From Vandiemenella viatica (Eukaryota > Arthropoda > Insecta > Orthoptera > Morabidae), in NCBI GenBank assembly GCA_031002005.1, contig JARYHS010008074.1, positions 14,702,924 to 14,766,923 of the forward strand: a DNA stretch of 64,000 bases. Reading direction: 5' to 3'. Position numbers and translations under genes: made by a program. This document shows, in pieces, positions 21,966 to 33,601 of this stretch; positions within the stretch are counted from its first letter, which is position 1; each line of letters opens with the position of its first letter. Under the pieces are notes generated by a model. That model did no database searches. It saw nothing but the letters and a program-made list of their open reading frames with translations, and was not told the DNA's origin.

Positions 21966-22999
21966 GTTTCAGGCTCTGGATAAAAGCGAGACTAATATTA
22001 CATACAAAGTTATGAAATTCCTACCTTTTCGTTGACCGAGACCAAATATGAAGCGCAGAGCATCTGGTACTTCAAGACAGGGTCTTCACTGTAAAATCTT
22101 TTTTTTTTTTTTTTTTTGCAGATGGCAGCGTGCATATTATTGTTACAACTATCACAGTATTGTCCAAGCAAGCAACCAGCTCCTTCTCTAGGCCACGGCC
22201 CCGCAGCTGGAAACTTGCGAGCGCCGCAAGTTTCTCACACTGTAAACTCATTCCATCCTTCCATGCTTCAACAACCACCGTAGGGCATGACGGTGGAACG
22301 TTGTGTGCCTAGGAGAACGGGGATCTTTGATTCATCGCCCGGATCGCGAGGACGGAAAAACCTCTATACAAAAACTCTATAAAAAACCTCTATAAAAAAC
22401 CTCTATAAAAAACCTCAACCTCAAGGTCTGACACGTGCCGAGGAGGTGAATGGGTGATAAGGGAAATCACTCGCTAGCGTGCAACCTCAGGGGCACCTGG
22501 CACGCCTGTTTTATTAGCATGGGGAAATAAGCTATGGAGTTATGCCCCCCGGATCCTTTGTCCCATACTCGTGGAACCAAGAATTAATCCTAATTACAAA
22601 AAACAAACTTACAAAGTAATTGAACTTCCGGTGGATCGGGTTGATCCCTAACCACCCACAATTCTGAGAAGCGAGTCACGGTTGATAGCCCTCCCGCTTC
22701 TGAAAATCAAAGTAACGGGAAAGTTTGTTCCATAGCGAACGCTTTCATTGTAATGCATGTAATGCAAAGGATTTGAGAAAGTGTCCCCATTTTATATCAA
22801 CAAGGGATTACAGAAACTTGTTGGTACATTGAGATCAGTTAAAAAGCTGAGGAATAGAAGACTGCTGCTGAAACATCCACCAGCAGGCAGGCATCCCAGC
22901 TCCTTAACTGTGAGAAGCTCGGGGAGTTCACCGTTAAAGGAAAACTCCACCAAACCCTGAACTGTATATAAAAAAAACGTTGTTATCTGCTGCGACATT

Positions 23000-23409
23000 A
23001 TGGATTTAGGGACCGAGGAACTCGTTAAGCAGTGGAAAGATCAGAAAGTGGTCGAGGTGCGTCAGATCACATGGAGTCTAAATGGCAGTCTTTTCAAGAC
23101 TGCCACCTTCGTCCTGAAGTTTGACACTCCAGTACTGCCTAAGAGCAAAAATCAGGTTACATAAACCTGAACGTCCGTCCGTATGTTCCGGACCCAATGC
23201 GCTGTTTTCAGTGTCAGCGGTTCGGACATACGACGGCATCATGCAAGGGAAACCCCACCTGTGGTAAGTGTGGTAAGGGAGCACATGAGCCGGGCGTTAG
23301 TTGCACACTACCACAGGTGTGCGTCAACTGCTATGGATCGCACCCGGCCTGGAGTAGAGAGTTTCAAGTGTATCTTGAAGAGCGCAAGATACAGGAGCTG
23401 AAGACCTAA
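23000..23409 (+). pseudogene. LINE ORF1 (gag) fragment with zinc knuckles
   Basis: In I-type LINEs this protein packages the RNA in the ribonucleoprotein particle. The frame starting at ATG 23,000 reads through VVEVRQITWSLNGS and TATFVLKFDTP, the conserved gag core, to a stop at about 23,162. A one-step frame change then leads into NVRPYVPDP and the knuckles: CFQCQRFGHTTASC, followed by CGKCGKGAHEPGVSC, then CVNCYGSHPAWS, ending at 23,409. The spacing C-X2-C-X4-H-X4-C is kept in the first. Upstream gag sequence (22,500-23,000) is too broken to read. Confidence 0.85.
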
Positions 23410-24017
23410 GAGCGGATTCCCTATGGGGAAGCTAAACAGAAGGCTAAGTCGCTCGCCGCTCCAATTTTTGGAACAAGTTTTGCTAAAATGGCTTCAGTTC
23501 CCGTCAGGAAACAAAGTGTTGCTTGCTCTCCAGATGTCCGTTGCAGACATGAGCATAAGTACTACGTGCTCTTGTCAGTGCAAATGTGGACGTTGGTAGC
23601 AACTCTTCTGCGACCTCGACCACACCAGCAGCAGAAAATGTTCCACCAGCAGAACCAGTTCAAGTCACTGCACCTCCAATTCCTCCACATGCAGTTATGG
23701 GAGTAGCGACAACTGCTACCAGCGCTAATATAGGTAATCAAAAGATCCGGGACCCGAAGTTTCGGCAAGACGGACCCGACTCAGTTTGTGAAATCCCCCT
23801 CTTCGTCCCCGCCTAGGCTACCTGGTAGTGGAGGGAAAAAAGGAAAGAGGGCGAGCAAGAAAAAATTTAAGGAGTTGTTTGGTTAGTTTACTGAGTCGGA
23901 GATGTCTGTCTCTTTGGAGCCAGAAGAAGCTGAAATGCTGGTGGACGAGACTGGTCCCATTCTTCAGCAGACAGTTACCGAAGACCGAATCGGGGCGGGT
24001 GATAATCAACAGGTAAG

Positions 24018-24764
24018 ATGGCTTCTTTACTCCAATGGAACATTAACGGTTTTATGGCTCACAAAGAGAAGTTACAACTCTTAGCACGGTCTGATCCTCT
24101 GCGTCTCTGTAGAGGAGTTACAACTCTTAGCACGGTCTGATCCTCTGCGTCTCTGTCTCTAAGAGACACATTTCAGGCCAACACATCAACCTGTGCTAAG
24201 CGGTTATGACATATACCGAAAGGATGATACCGCGGGTGATCGAGTGAAGGGGGGAGTGGCTGTGTTTGTTCGGTACACTGTCCACTCCGAACCTATTGCT
24301 CTCACCACTAACCTACAGTCAGTAACTGTCAGAATTAGAGGACCGATACAGTTGACAGTATGCTTCTTATATCTCCCGCCGGGGTCACCAGTTGTTCAGG
24401 TCAACTGGTTGATTTGTTGCGGCGAATTTCTCAGCCTTTCCTCCTGTTAGGAGACTTTAACGCACATAGAGCTTTGTGGGTTTCAACGACCGATTGCCCC
24501 AGAGGTCGGAAAATTTGTAGATTGTTGGAGCAAGGAGAGATTTTCATCCGTAATACCAGTCAAATGCCACACTTCAGTACTATTTCCGGTACCTCCTCTG
24601 CCAATGACCTTTCTTTATGTTCTCTTTCAATTGCGGACTCCGTGCGTTGGGAGGTGGATCGCGACCTACATGAAAGCGACCACTTCCAAATATGGCTGCA
24701 CATAGAGCCCGAACGCAGAGGAAGAGCAACACGACGAAAATGGAATATCAGCAAAGCTGATTGA
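24018..24764 (+). pseudogene. LINE AP-type endonuclease fragment
   Basis: This domain nicks target DNA to prime reverse transcription. The start at 24,018 gives MASLLQWNINGF, the usual opening. The catalytic motifs can all be found but in different frames: ETHFRP (near 24,168, preceded by a stop), GDFNAH (near 24,450), a changed ANDLSL where the family has IDLSL, and SDHFQIW (near 24,680). Breaks include a 46-bp tandem duplication at 24,071-24,156 and a frameshift near 24,395. The protein cannot be made as one chain. Confidence 0.85.
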
Positions 24765-25067
24765 CAGCTCTGTCGCCATTCAGTCAATCTCCAGCTGCGT
24801 GGGAACATTGCGGAGAAGGTGAAACACTTCACCGAAATGATTCACCGAGCGGCTGATTTTTCAATGCCAGCATCTCTGGAGCGCTGCGCAGAACGCCCGT
24901 GCCTTGGTGGAACGACGAATGTCGATCCTCTATCCAAGGTCGCAGACGGGCCTTGCGACGTTTTAGGTTGCACCCAACATACGACAACCTGGCAGCTATC
25001 CGAATTGCTAGAGCTAAGGCGCGTCGTGTGTTTAAGGAGAGAAAAAGGTCATGGTAGAACTTTCTGA

Positions 25068-25924
25068 CCTCAATTAACGTTTCACAACGTCGTCAAGGGT
25101 ATGGGAGTCTATCCGTCGTATGTATGTGAGGTACTCCCGAGAACCAGTATCTGTATTATTGGATCAGGGGTGCGTAGTCACAAACAAGGATCAGTTTTAA
25201 GTGTGACACTATTCGCTATAATGATTAATAGTATTTCTACTGTTATATGGAGGCCCATCCGGTACTCCTTATTCGTTGAAAACTTCTTAATTTTTTGTTC
25301 ATCGTCTAGCCTGAGTTAGGATGAGCGGCAGCTGCAGCTCGCGTTGAACAGGCTGAATAAATGGTCAGTACACACTGGATTCTGTTTCGCTGCTGATTAA
25401 ACCCGGTGTTTACTTTTTGCAGCAGTAGAAGTCTTTTAGCAGAACCTCATCTCACCTTGAGGAACACTATTTCAAGTTTTAGGAAAACAGTTAGATATCT
25501 GGGTCTAATTTTAGATAGTAGGCTTACTTGGCTGCCACATCTTAAGGATGTTAAAGCCAGACCCCTGAAAGCCTTCAACGTTTTAAAATGTCTGTGTGGC
25601 AGGTCGTGTGGCGCTGATTGCTCCTGCCTGCTGAAATTCTTTACCGCCTTTGTCCGGTCGCGTTTGGAGTACGGCTGTATTATCTACTGTTCGGCACGGG
25701 ACAGTTATCTCCGTATACTGGATAGTGTCCACCATGCAGGAATTCGTCTCGCCACAGGTGCATACCGCACCAGTCCGATACCCAGCATTTGTGCTGAGTC
25801 TGGCGAGCCGCCGCTCTCCATCCGACGGCGTCTCCTCATGGTGCGACACTATTTACATATTGCCACAACTCCTGGCAGTCCCGTGCACGACGTAATTATT
25901 CATCCTAACTATGAACGGTTTTAG
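25068..25924 (+). pseudogene. LINE reverse transcriptase, deleted and mutated
   Basis: The part before the palm is missing: sequence jumps from the post-endonuclease linker (about 25,060) to GSVLSVTLFAIMINSI at about 25,190. The catalytic pair, normally an aromatic residue, any residue, then Asp-Asp, reads FVEN at about 25,275, so both metal-binding aspartates are lost. After two stops the thumb region continues as YLGLILDSRLTWLPHL, FVRSRLEYGCIIY and HHAGIRLATGAYRTSP to 25,924. The domain order and the RNase H that follows assign it to the I-like element. Confidence 0.85.
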
Positions 25925-26134
25925 ACCATCCGCCAAAAAGCAACCAGACCGTTCAGCTACCGTACAAAGGCTATCATAGAGGAATATGGGTTTGAGATGC
26001 CCTCTCTTATTCACCAGGGTTGGAGTAAATCTCCTCCCTGGCTTTTAAAGAGGCACAGAACGATTTTAGACCTGTCACGGAACAACAAGCTGTTTACCAC
26101 TGACAGTGTTTTTATTTAAATTTTTAACGATATT

Positions 26135-26860
26135 ATGAACCAGCATCACGATGTCATCCCGGTATTTACGTATGGGTCTAAGCAGGCTAATGGAGTAGGG
26201 TGCTCCATAGTATTCCATCGAGCGACTTACACATTCAAGCTGAATAGCATGTGCAGCGTATACACTGCGGAGTGTTACGCTTTGTTAAAGTCGCTCCAGC
26301 ATATGAAATTAAGTCGCGGCACGAAGTACATCATATGCTGTGATTCCCTCAGCTGTATTGAGGCCTTGGGAAGCATGTACCTAGCAGATCGTCTTGTCCA
26401 GGATATACAGGACACCCTCCGATCCCTTCAGTCTTTTGAAAAAGAGGTCGTATTCTGCTGGGTACCTGGTCATGTGGGAATCAGGGGGAACGAGGCAGCT
26501 GATGAAGCTGCCAAGTTAGCCTGCAACAAGGTCAGAATAGACTTTGCTCCAGTCCCAAAGTCTGACCTTGCCTCGGCGGCGAAAAGATTTGTTTTTGATG
26601 TTTGGCAGAGGCAGTGGTTGGAGGTTGAGCATAATAAGCTCCGGCAGGTCAAACCGACCGTTCAGCCGTGGAGCAGCTCCTTCCAGCGGGCGAGGAGGGA
26701 TGAGGTTCTCCTTACTCGCCTCCGTATAGGGTACTGTCCTCTGACACACAGCTTTATTCTCCGCCAGGAGGACCAACTGGAATGTGATGCCTGTACTGTA
26801 CCTATGATGGTGCGCCACGTCTTATTTTTTTGTTATTTATTTTATCTGCTGTTTGTATGA
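26135..26860 (+). pseudogene. LINE RNase H domain
   Basis: This domain degrades RNA in the RNA-DNA hybrid. The 241-codon open frame is the longest intact piece of the element. It has FTYGSK at the start, where the family has TDGS; the first catalytic Asp is therefore Tyr. The other acidic residues remain: Glu in YTAECYALL, Asp in CCDSLSCIEAL and Asp in GNEAADEAAK, with WVPGHVGI before the last. After it comes the C-terminal RLRIGYCPLTHSF and a cysteine pattern CDACTVPMMVRH. The last residues (FFCYLFYLLFV) are read-through into the T-rich 3' region after an indel. Confidence 0.85.
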
Positions 26861-26990
26861 CCGACCCCTTTACAGTCGACCATGGAGACAGTATTTTAGT
26901 ACATTCTTAAGCCACAGTAATAGCTGGTAATTGTTAGGGCGCTAATGACCTCGCTGTCGATGTGCTCTAAAGCAACAAAAACAACAACAA

Positions 26991-28079
26991 TTGGGCCACG
27001 GCTTGGTAGTCGTGAATTAAATAACAACTAAGCGATAGAAATGAGTGAAATGAACATAAATAAAACATTTTCTGATTAAATTTGTTTATATAATAGCAAA
27101 TGTAAAGTAACTGGCGTAAAACTGCAAGGTTCGACTTTCTTCTGATAGTGAAGCGTAAGAAAAAGTTCTAGGTAACCGTTACAGAGAGTCTTAAACACAC
27201 ACCGATTTAATCGTCCAGTACACACAATCACACAAATCTTTATTTCAATTGTTACATGAAGGTTCAAGGCCATACATGTCTGACGATTTGGGCGCTGTTG
27301 TTCTTGCGATCTTTCTTGATGCATTCTTGTCTTTATTGTACATTCTCACATTTTCTGTTAAACTTCAACTGCTTGAGATTAACAATATTCTCCATGAACA
27401 AGTTCCCTCAAGAAAACACATCATCTCTATGTGTAGACTTTTTTTCTTTCCACACACAGAGGATACCTAGTGGGAGGGTCCGTGAATTGATCGCGATCAC
27501 GATTGGCCCACAAAGGAACTTCTGTTTGGTGGATTTTCAGCATTAATAGGAAGGGGTACAGAAGTGTTGTTTCTCTATAGTATAATTTTGGTCACTAAAG
27601 TTTTTTTTCATAAATCTCTAAACTTTACTTCGGTAATCTTCCTATTTAATCAATAAAGTTGCATTTCCCTTGTCTGCTGGCAATTCCACAGTGTCGTCGC
27701 GCTAGTTGCACTAGTCTTTCTACTCGTGTTACTTTACTGCGATGGAGTTTTGCTCGACTGAGGATTGGAGCCGTTTTGCAGTGGACTTGATCAGCATGCT
27801 CTGCGTTTAAGCTACCAATGGCACTCTCTACATCGGCAGCTTGTTGTGTGGCGGAGCCAAGTTGAGTCCTTTTGCGAGCACAGCGTTGGCAGCAGCTCCA
27901 GATCTTCTGAGATAGTGTTTTTATTTTTTCTCTTGGTCTTGGTTATTTCTCGAATTCTCCAACACTATGATACGTGGAGCAGAATTAAAAGTAAATTAAA
28001 GGATGTTATATCTGATTAAAAAATTAACGAAGAAAGTATCAACGTGTAGAAAGCAACGTAGTAAAATTAAAGTCAGGTA
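26991..28079. other. No gene seen
   Basis: Anonymous DNA between the I-like LINE and the Penelope-like element. Open frames of 80-96 codons at 27,249-27,546 and 27,765-28,019 have no recognisable domain. Confidence 0.45.
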
Positions 28080-28825
28080 GTGTTGCCCTTGATGAGTTCC
28101 TCAATTACGTAAATATAGCACACCCTAAAATCAAATTTGGTTGGAAAAAAGGGAAGGATGATAACTGATAACTGCCGTTCCTAGACGTGATAGCAACAAA
28201 TAGCGATGATGGGACCTGGGTCACTCGTACGCAAACAAACAGATATGTACGTATACGCCCCGCCACACCACCATCCAGAGATAAAAACAGGTGTCCTCAC
28301 GATCCTGTGCACCCAAGCGACGAAAGTGTGTCGCAGTGAATCGTTGTCTGCGGTGTTGGAGGCACTGCAAACCTCCTTCGGGACCAATAGATACCACAAA
28401 CTTCTTATCGAACAGGCCTGCACGGAGAGTCACCAATGCTGCCAACAACGCAGTCTCCAAATAATACACCACTCAGTAACGCAAAGTAGCAGTTATGTTC
28501 AGAATATAAGGCGGTACTGACAGAATTGGCAAGCTGTTAAGAAAATTCAATATGAAACCTGTTCACAAAGCGCACAGCGAGGTCAGTAACTCGCTAGCCA
28601 AGTTTAAGGACGAACTACCTTCACTACTGGTCACCGTGGTCTCCGAGCACCTGTGGCGGGGTTTACGTAGGAGAGACGGGGAGCAGTATAGAGGACACAC
28701 AATGAGAACACATCGTGAATTATAAATCTAGTAACATGCAGAAGTCAGCCATTGCACAGCATACAGTCGCGACCAGTCGTGCCTTTAATTTCGAAAACAC
28801 GACACATATTGCGAGATAATGAGTA
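28080..28825 (+). pseudogene. Penelope-like RT and GIY-YIG endonuclease fragment
   Basis: The frame order is LDEFLNYVNIAHPKIKFGWKK (about 28,090-28,155), LDVIATNSDDGTWVTR (28,175-28,230), then after a frameshift YVYAPPHHHPEIKTGVL (28,250-28,300) and EALQTSFGTNRYHKLLIEQA. These match the region following the catalytic palm in Penelope-type RTs, where a histidine-rich HATSHHHP-like block is diagnostic. At 28,650-28,760 the endonuclease begins: CGGVYVGETGSSI is the YIG motif region and KSAIAQHT is the next conserved block, with one stop in between. The catalytic RT motif is not present in the window copy. Confidence 0.75.
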
Positions 28826-28871
28826 ACGGGGAGAAAGGTTAAAACAGTCCTTTAATATATATATATATATT

Positions 28872-29095
28872 AATTGTTGGCGTCGAGGTCATTACAGGCG
28901 GGATAGGAATGGGGACAAGGAATGGGAGCGAATTCGGCCATTGTATTTTGAAGGAAGCATCCCGGCATTCGGCTAGAGTGCTTTGGGGAAACCATGGAAA
29001 ACCCAATTCTGGATTCCCGGACGGGGATTCGAACCGGCGTCCTCCTGAATGCGAGGCCAGAGCGTTAACCACTCACCCACCACGCTCGGTAGGCC
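28872..29095 (-). mobile_element. tRNA-derived SINE, family 1
   Basis: The minus-strand head starts near 29,090 (CCGAGCGTGGTGGGTGAGTG) with B box GGTTCGAATCCCC. It continues through the family tail (GGGTTTTCCATGGTTTCCCC) to GACCTCGACGCC and an AT-repeat tail at 28,855-28,872. It is nearly full length and well preserved, so it entered the Penelope-like element comparatively late. Confidence 0.85.
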
Positions 29096-29354
29096 TTGGA
29101 GATTGCCAAACGCCCAGAATACGTGAACGAGGATAACCGACTTAGGTTCCATGACATCCACGGCTGTCTCTGGTGCGGACGGAGCAGCTCACGCGTCCCA
29201 CGTGGCCAACGAAACACGTGACATATCGGGTAGCGGGCAGCACACAACACCGGTGGGAAACGTAGTTCCATCGAAGAAGAAGAGCGCGGTGTGACGGTCG
29301 AAACGTCGGCTTTATACACAATGACGAGACGTCAACCCGACAGCTAAGGGACAA

Positions 29355-29940
29355 CTCTCTATTATTTTATGGTTTACAAATCTTATACACACCCTCCACT
29401 AGCAACAACACAGAAATGTGGTTATCCTTAGGGCTCTGCAGCCAAAAGGGTTAAACCGTAAACCTCGTAATTTCATCATATACCTCCATATGTCATGGCC
29501 TCCTAATTCCGCCTAATTTTTATAGATTTTGAGGAAATTTCACACAAGGATATGTTATACTGAATATTTTGCAGTGATATAAAATATTCAATTACAAATA
29601 TTTTTAAAAAAATTATTGCCTTTCTTGTTGACGTCATTTACTACAAATGTTGAGCACCACAGAAAATAATTCAAAATCAATCCGTTCGGACAAATAAATC
29701 AACAAAATTAATAATCTACAAATGATAGGATGTAGGATATTACTTCTAAATTAATTATGGACCAATTGAAGTTAACAAATTCACAAATTGTTTTTTAACT
29801 TGAAAATTTTCCAAATTATTCTTAATTAAAACAATTAACAAACAATTGACACACATTTCTTGGCATAAAATTGAATTGCTAATGAAACAACAACTGGAAA
29901 ATCATTTTATTAAACGCGGTATAAAATGGAGCCTCCCAGA
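29355..29940. other. No gene seen
   Basis: Very AT-rich stretch with many AATTAA-type words and no long frame. Confidence 0.5.
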
Positions 29941-29944
29941 ATAC

Positions 29945-32277
29945 TGTTATTCAAAGAGCAATTGGGCTTACCCTGGGCAACGGCAGTAGAATTTATGCCA
30001 GTGACATCAAAATCGTCGGAGAAACACCTTTAGAAAAATATGAAATTAACTCGGTGCACCATTGTCTTACCTATAATATTCAAACCAACTGCACTGTAAC
30101 ATCTTACAAACCCCCACGAGTGGACTTAATGTCCAAAACCATTCAGTTTGTGTCAGGTGACTTTAATAGCCATTCCACCTGACGGGGATACGACTCAACA
30201 GATGAAGACGGCCAAGGTTTCGAGGATTGGGTGAAATGAGGCAGACTAACCCCGGTCCACGACTGAAAAATGGTCCATTCTTCCAGCAGCAGAGCTTGGC
30301 AGAAGGGCTACAACCCTGCCATATGTTTTGCTAGTTCACTGCTCTCTCACTGTTGTGTTAAAATAGTACACCAGTCTATACCGAAATCTCAACATCGCCC
30401 GATTGGGCTGAAAATCTTCACCACAGTAAAAGAACAGATCACTTTCAGAAGACATTTTAGTTTTAAAAAGGCCAACTGGAAAGCGTTTAGAGCAGGCGTA
30501 GACTCAGATAGGGGGAACTTCCAGCTTTCCCTCAGAAATATGAGCTGTTCGTCCATATGGTGAAGCGGACATCCAGCAGGCGTATACCTAGAGCATGCAG
30601 GAAATCCTATATACTGGACTAATCAACATTCCGGAGGATATGTCTGAAAAATATTACAAACTTTTCAGCACAAATCCTTTTAGTGAGGGGACGATTTAAT
30701 TTGGAAATAATATCAAGAGCGCCTTAAGTGAAGCTAGACAAAAGAAATGGCTAGAAACTGTGGAGATTACATGACACACAGCAACAAAATAGTCTGAAAC
30801 AACATTAAAAAAATGTTACAGCTAGCCAAATAGCCAACCAATTGCAAGTTAATACTAAACTTGAGAGAAGGATTAAGTGGAGAAACCTCCAAAGTCTATC
30901 ACACGAAAGAATGTGATTTGCGCGCCATTTGTGATGGAGGAACTCGAAAATATTTAAAGAGTTTTAAAAATGGTAAAGCTGCAGGGACTGACCATTTACG
31001 TACAGAACAGATAAGAAATTTTAGCCCTAAAACGAAACTATAGATTTTGAATATGTTTAATCACTGCCGTAAAACCTAATCCCTTCCTAAAATGTGAAGA
31101 AAATCGAAAGTTATTGCTCTTCTTAAACTGGGAAAAGATTCATACGAACCTAGCAGTTACAGGACTATTTCATTGCTCTGCAATTTACTTAAGCTTCATG
31201 AACGCTTAATCCTATTTTCAATCGGATCCATGATAGAGCCAAAACTTATCCCGAGTTTCCGTCCAGGAAAGTGTTGCATGAGTGAAGAGTTAATCTTCAC
31301 GGGACGTATAGAGCGCGCTATACCGGTACCCTGTTTTATTTAATATCTATACTAATGACCAAACCTTGCATCCCAATGCCGAACACTTAATATGCGCTGA
31401 CAACCTGGCAGTGGCTGTGCAGGATCCAGTGTTTCAAAGGGTCGATAAACAGTTAAAACACACCCTGTCAACCATGTCTACTTACTACAAAGACAACTCT
31501 GAATTCAAACACATCCAACATCAGAGAAGCAAAACGGAAATTAAATGTTGCATGGGAAGGCCATTTATGGGAACATACAGAAAGCCAAAATATTTAGGAG
31601 CCATTATAAATAGAAATCTTACTTATAAGAAGCACTGCCATATAACTGCAGCTAAAGTATACACCAGAAACAATATCCCAAAAAAGGTTTTTTTTTTGTT
31701 TTTTTTAGTGAACGGGGAGTGAATCCGGAGGTTCCACGTACTTCTGCTAAGAAACTCTGCTTTTCCATTGCAGAGTATGCAAGCCTTGTTTTTACCCAAT
31801 CCGCACATTGAAAGAAAGTAGACATAGCCTGAAAGAGATTTATCGGATATCGACTGGCTGCATGAAATCAACGCCAATAACTACTACACAAAGCAGCAGG
31901 ATTTGCTGAACCAAAAATACACCTAACTCACACGAGTAAACAGAGCGATTCAAACAAACGTTCAATGAGAGGCACGAAATGTTTGGGATACCAAGTTATC
32001 CCACCTATTAGCCTAATATCTGGGACTCCTTTTCTGAATTGCACAAATGTCGATCCTCCAAACTGATTTCCGATCTCTGAGGTAGAACCTTCTGGCATAA
32101 AACTGGACTGGGTAAAATGGAGAACCCTCTGTGGAGGACAGCAGAGCATTGATCACCTCTACGCTTGCAAGCAGCACCAACATTCAACAATACTCGAAGA
32201 CCTATGGACAGGAAGAGATATTGACAACTTTGACCAACATTGCATAAAACGATTATCATGTTCGGATGCGAAAAAGT
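29945..32277 (+). pseudogene. Degenerate LINE, family D (endonuclease and RT remains)
   Basis: The endonuclease end is seen at about 30,050-30,260: SYKPPRVDL, then VSGDFNSHST with the GDFNSH metal-site motif. The linker and early RT follow at 30,430-31,250 with many stops, including FKNGKAAGTDHLRTE. The catalytic region at about 31,385 reads ICADNLAVA, where an active enzyme has Tyr-Ala-Asp-Asp, so the second Asp is Asn. Then come KYLGAIINRNLTYKKHC (about 31,590) and RNNIPKK. A poly-T insertion at 31,686-31,706 breaks the frame. The end has CGGQQSIDHLYACKQ (about 32,135-32,180), the usual C-terminal Cys/His segment. It is a jockey-type LINE by overall character. Confidence 0.75.
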
Positions 32278-32677
32278 AAAGTAAATAAGTTCTATTAAAC
32301 AATAAGACGAGCGTGAAAATTCTTGTAATTTGTGGATATTATGTCCAGATTTTAAATATCTGATAACTGAATCTCTAAGTCGTTGATATTCCTATATCGA
32401 TGTCTTCTGTAGTCAGCATAAAGTTGGTGCACACGGGCCATATTTATCGCTGGTACATTACCTGGGAGGTAATATTTCTTAATGCAACAGCGCCATAATG
32501 CCTGTTTATAGCGATAGTGTCTCGCTGTTCATAACCATATTACTTACGCCAATACTGTACTTGAGAAATCACTGTGGGACCACGTATGTTCACTTGCAGA
32601 CATACTCACCAATGTACAGCACCAAGTCTGATGTATTGCGAAGTATCTCGCAGTCCTCAAAGAAACTCTGTCCTCTC
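32278..32677. other. No gene seen
   Basis: Anonymous sequence between the family-D LINE and a SINE. Confidence 0.45.
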
Positions 32678-32900
32678 CACCGAGCGTGGTGGTGTAACGG
32701 TTAGCGTTCTGGCCTCGCATTTGGGAGGACGGCGGTTTGAATCCCCGTCCGGGCATCCAGATTTGGGTTTTCCATGGTTTCCCCAAATCGTTCCAGGTAA
32801 ATGTCGGGATGCGAATTCCTTCCCATTCCTTGCCCCCCCTCCCCCCATTCTTTCCCGTCTCTAAAGATCTAGCTGTTAAGGGACGTTAAACAGTTAAGAA
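32678..32900 (+). mobile_element. tRNA-derived SINE, family 1
   Basis: The head CCGAGCGTGGTGGTGTAACG at 32,680 contains the A box. GGTTTGAATCCCC is the B box (one change from GGTTCGAATCC). The tail GGGTTTTCCATGGTTTCCCC at 32,765 is shared with family-B LINE 3' ends. It ends with a C-rich stretch and an A-run at 32,899-32,909. Confidence 0.85.
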
Positions 32901-33250
32901 AAAAAAAAATCTGGCCTCTCTCTTTGCTCGTAGATAAGTGTTTTGCATCAATCCAAGCAGTCGAAATACGAACTCTTTCTGGATGATTGGTTGAAGCCAA
33001 AATATTTCAACAATTAATTACAATTGTTATTGCTAATTTCCGGTTCGCTACAGTCTTCTGCCGCTCTCTTCATATGTCTGATCGTTTCCATTGACTGCTA
33101 CGCACACATGACTAAGTAGTTCTTTGAAAAAGACAGAAACTTTCCCACACTGAAATATTTCCCACACTCAACTTTTTATTCAAACGATTTATCGCCAGAT
33201 TTTCAAGTCAACTGTCTCTTTTAGTTTCCTTAAAGGTTATCGTGCTCTTA

Positions 33251-33598
33251 AGGCGCATTCCCACGATCCCTTGTAACGAAGGACCTCATTAGCCGAAGTG
33301 TAGGGAGACCGCGGGCCACAGGTTAGTCCTAGCTTACCTCGCCACCACCTCCCACCACGTTGCCTAGTGTCGTTTGGCACAGAGCACTTTACAGCAACAG
33401 AAGGGGTGCGCACCGCTGCTGCAAACCAATGGCAACAGCGCACCGCTACACACGCCTGTGATGTTTACCGACTCAGAGTGTGTAGCTGCGTCTCGTCTCC
33501 GCTAGCAGAGGCAGCCCTGTTCCCATGGCGTGTGGTCGAGTATTCGTCCTGTCCCGTCCCGTTTCGCCTTCGTTACCAGGGATCGTGGGAATGCGCCT
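33251..33598. mobile_element. PIF/Harbinger-type MITE with TTA target duplication
   Basis: The ends are perfect inverted repeats for the first 20 bases or so (AGGCGCATTCCCACGATCCC at 33,251 and its complement ending at 33,598), continuing with one mismatch to GTAACGAAGG. TTA flanks both sides (33,248-33,250 and 33,599-33,601), the duplication expected for PIF/Harbinger elements. The 348-bp body is GC-rich compared with its surroundings and non-coding, so it would need a transposase from elsewhere. Confidence 0.85.
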
Positions 33599-33601
33599 TT
33601 A

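Larger units (their letters stand above)
22365..26990 (+). mobile_element. I-like non-LTR retrotransposon, degenerate
   Basis: From 5' to 3' it has a leader with three 14-bp CCTCTATAAAAAAC repeats (22,365-22,420), a gag with two CCHC zinc knuckles, an AP endonuclease, a truncated reverse transcriptase, an RNase H domain, a short 3' untranslated region and a CAA-repeat tail ending at 26,990. Gag knuckles, endonuclease, RT and RNase H in that order, in a single non-LTR element, match the I/Nimb-type lineage. All reading frames are broken, most of the RT fingers and palm is deleted, and active-site residues are changed, so it is long dead. The 5' limit is uncertain. Confidence 0.9.
28080..29354 (+). 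mobile_element. Penelope-like element, degenerate, split by a SINE
   Basis: The coding part (28,080-28,825) shows a Penelope reverse-transcriptase C-terminus followed by the start of a GIY-YIG endonuclease. A family-1 SINE (28,872-29,095) interrupts it. The 3' part (29,096-29,354) carries GGTCGAAACGTCGGCTT at about 29,297, the kind of end sequence found in Penelope-like elements. It is unrelated in sequence to the remnants at 2.3 kb and 60.9 kb except at the domain level. All frames are broken. Confidence 0.75.

Noticed and set aside
25583..25849. Minus-strand frame of 88 codons opposite the LINE reverse transcriptase
   Set aside because: It is an antisense shadow of the RT thumb coding sequence.
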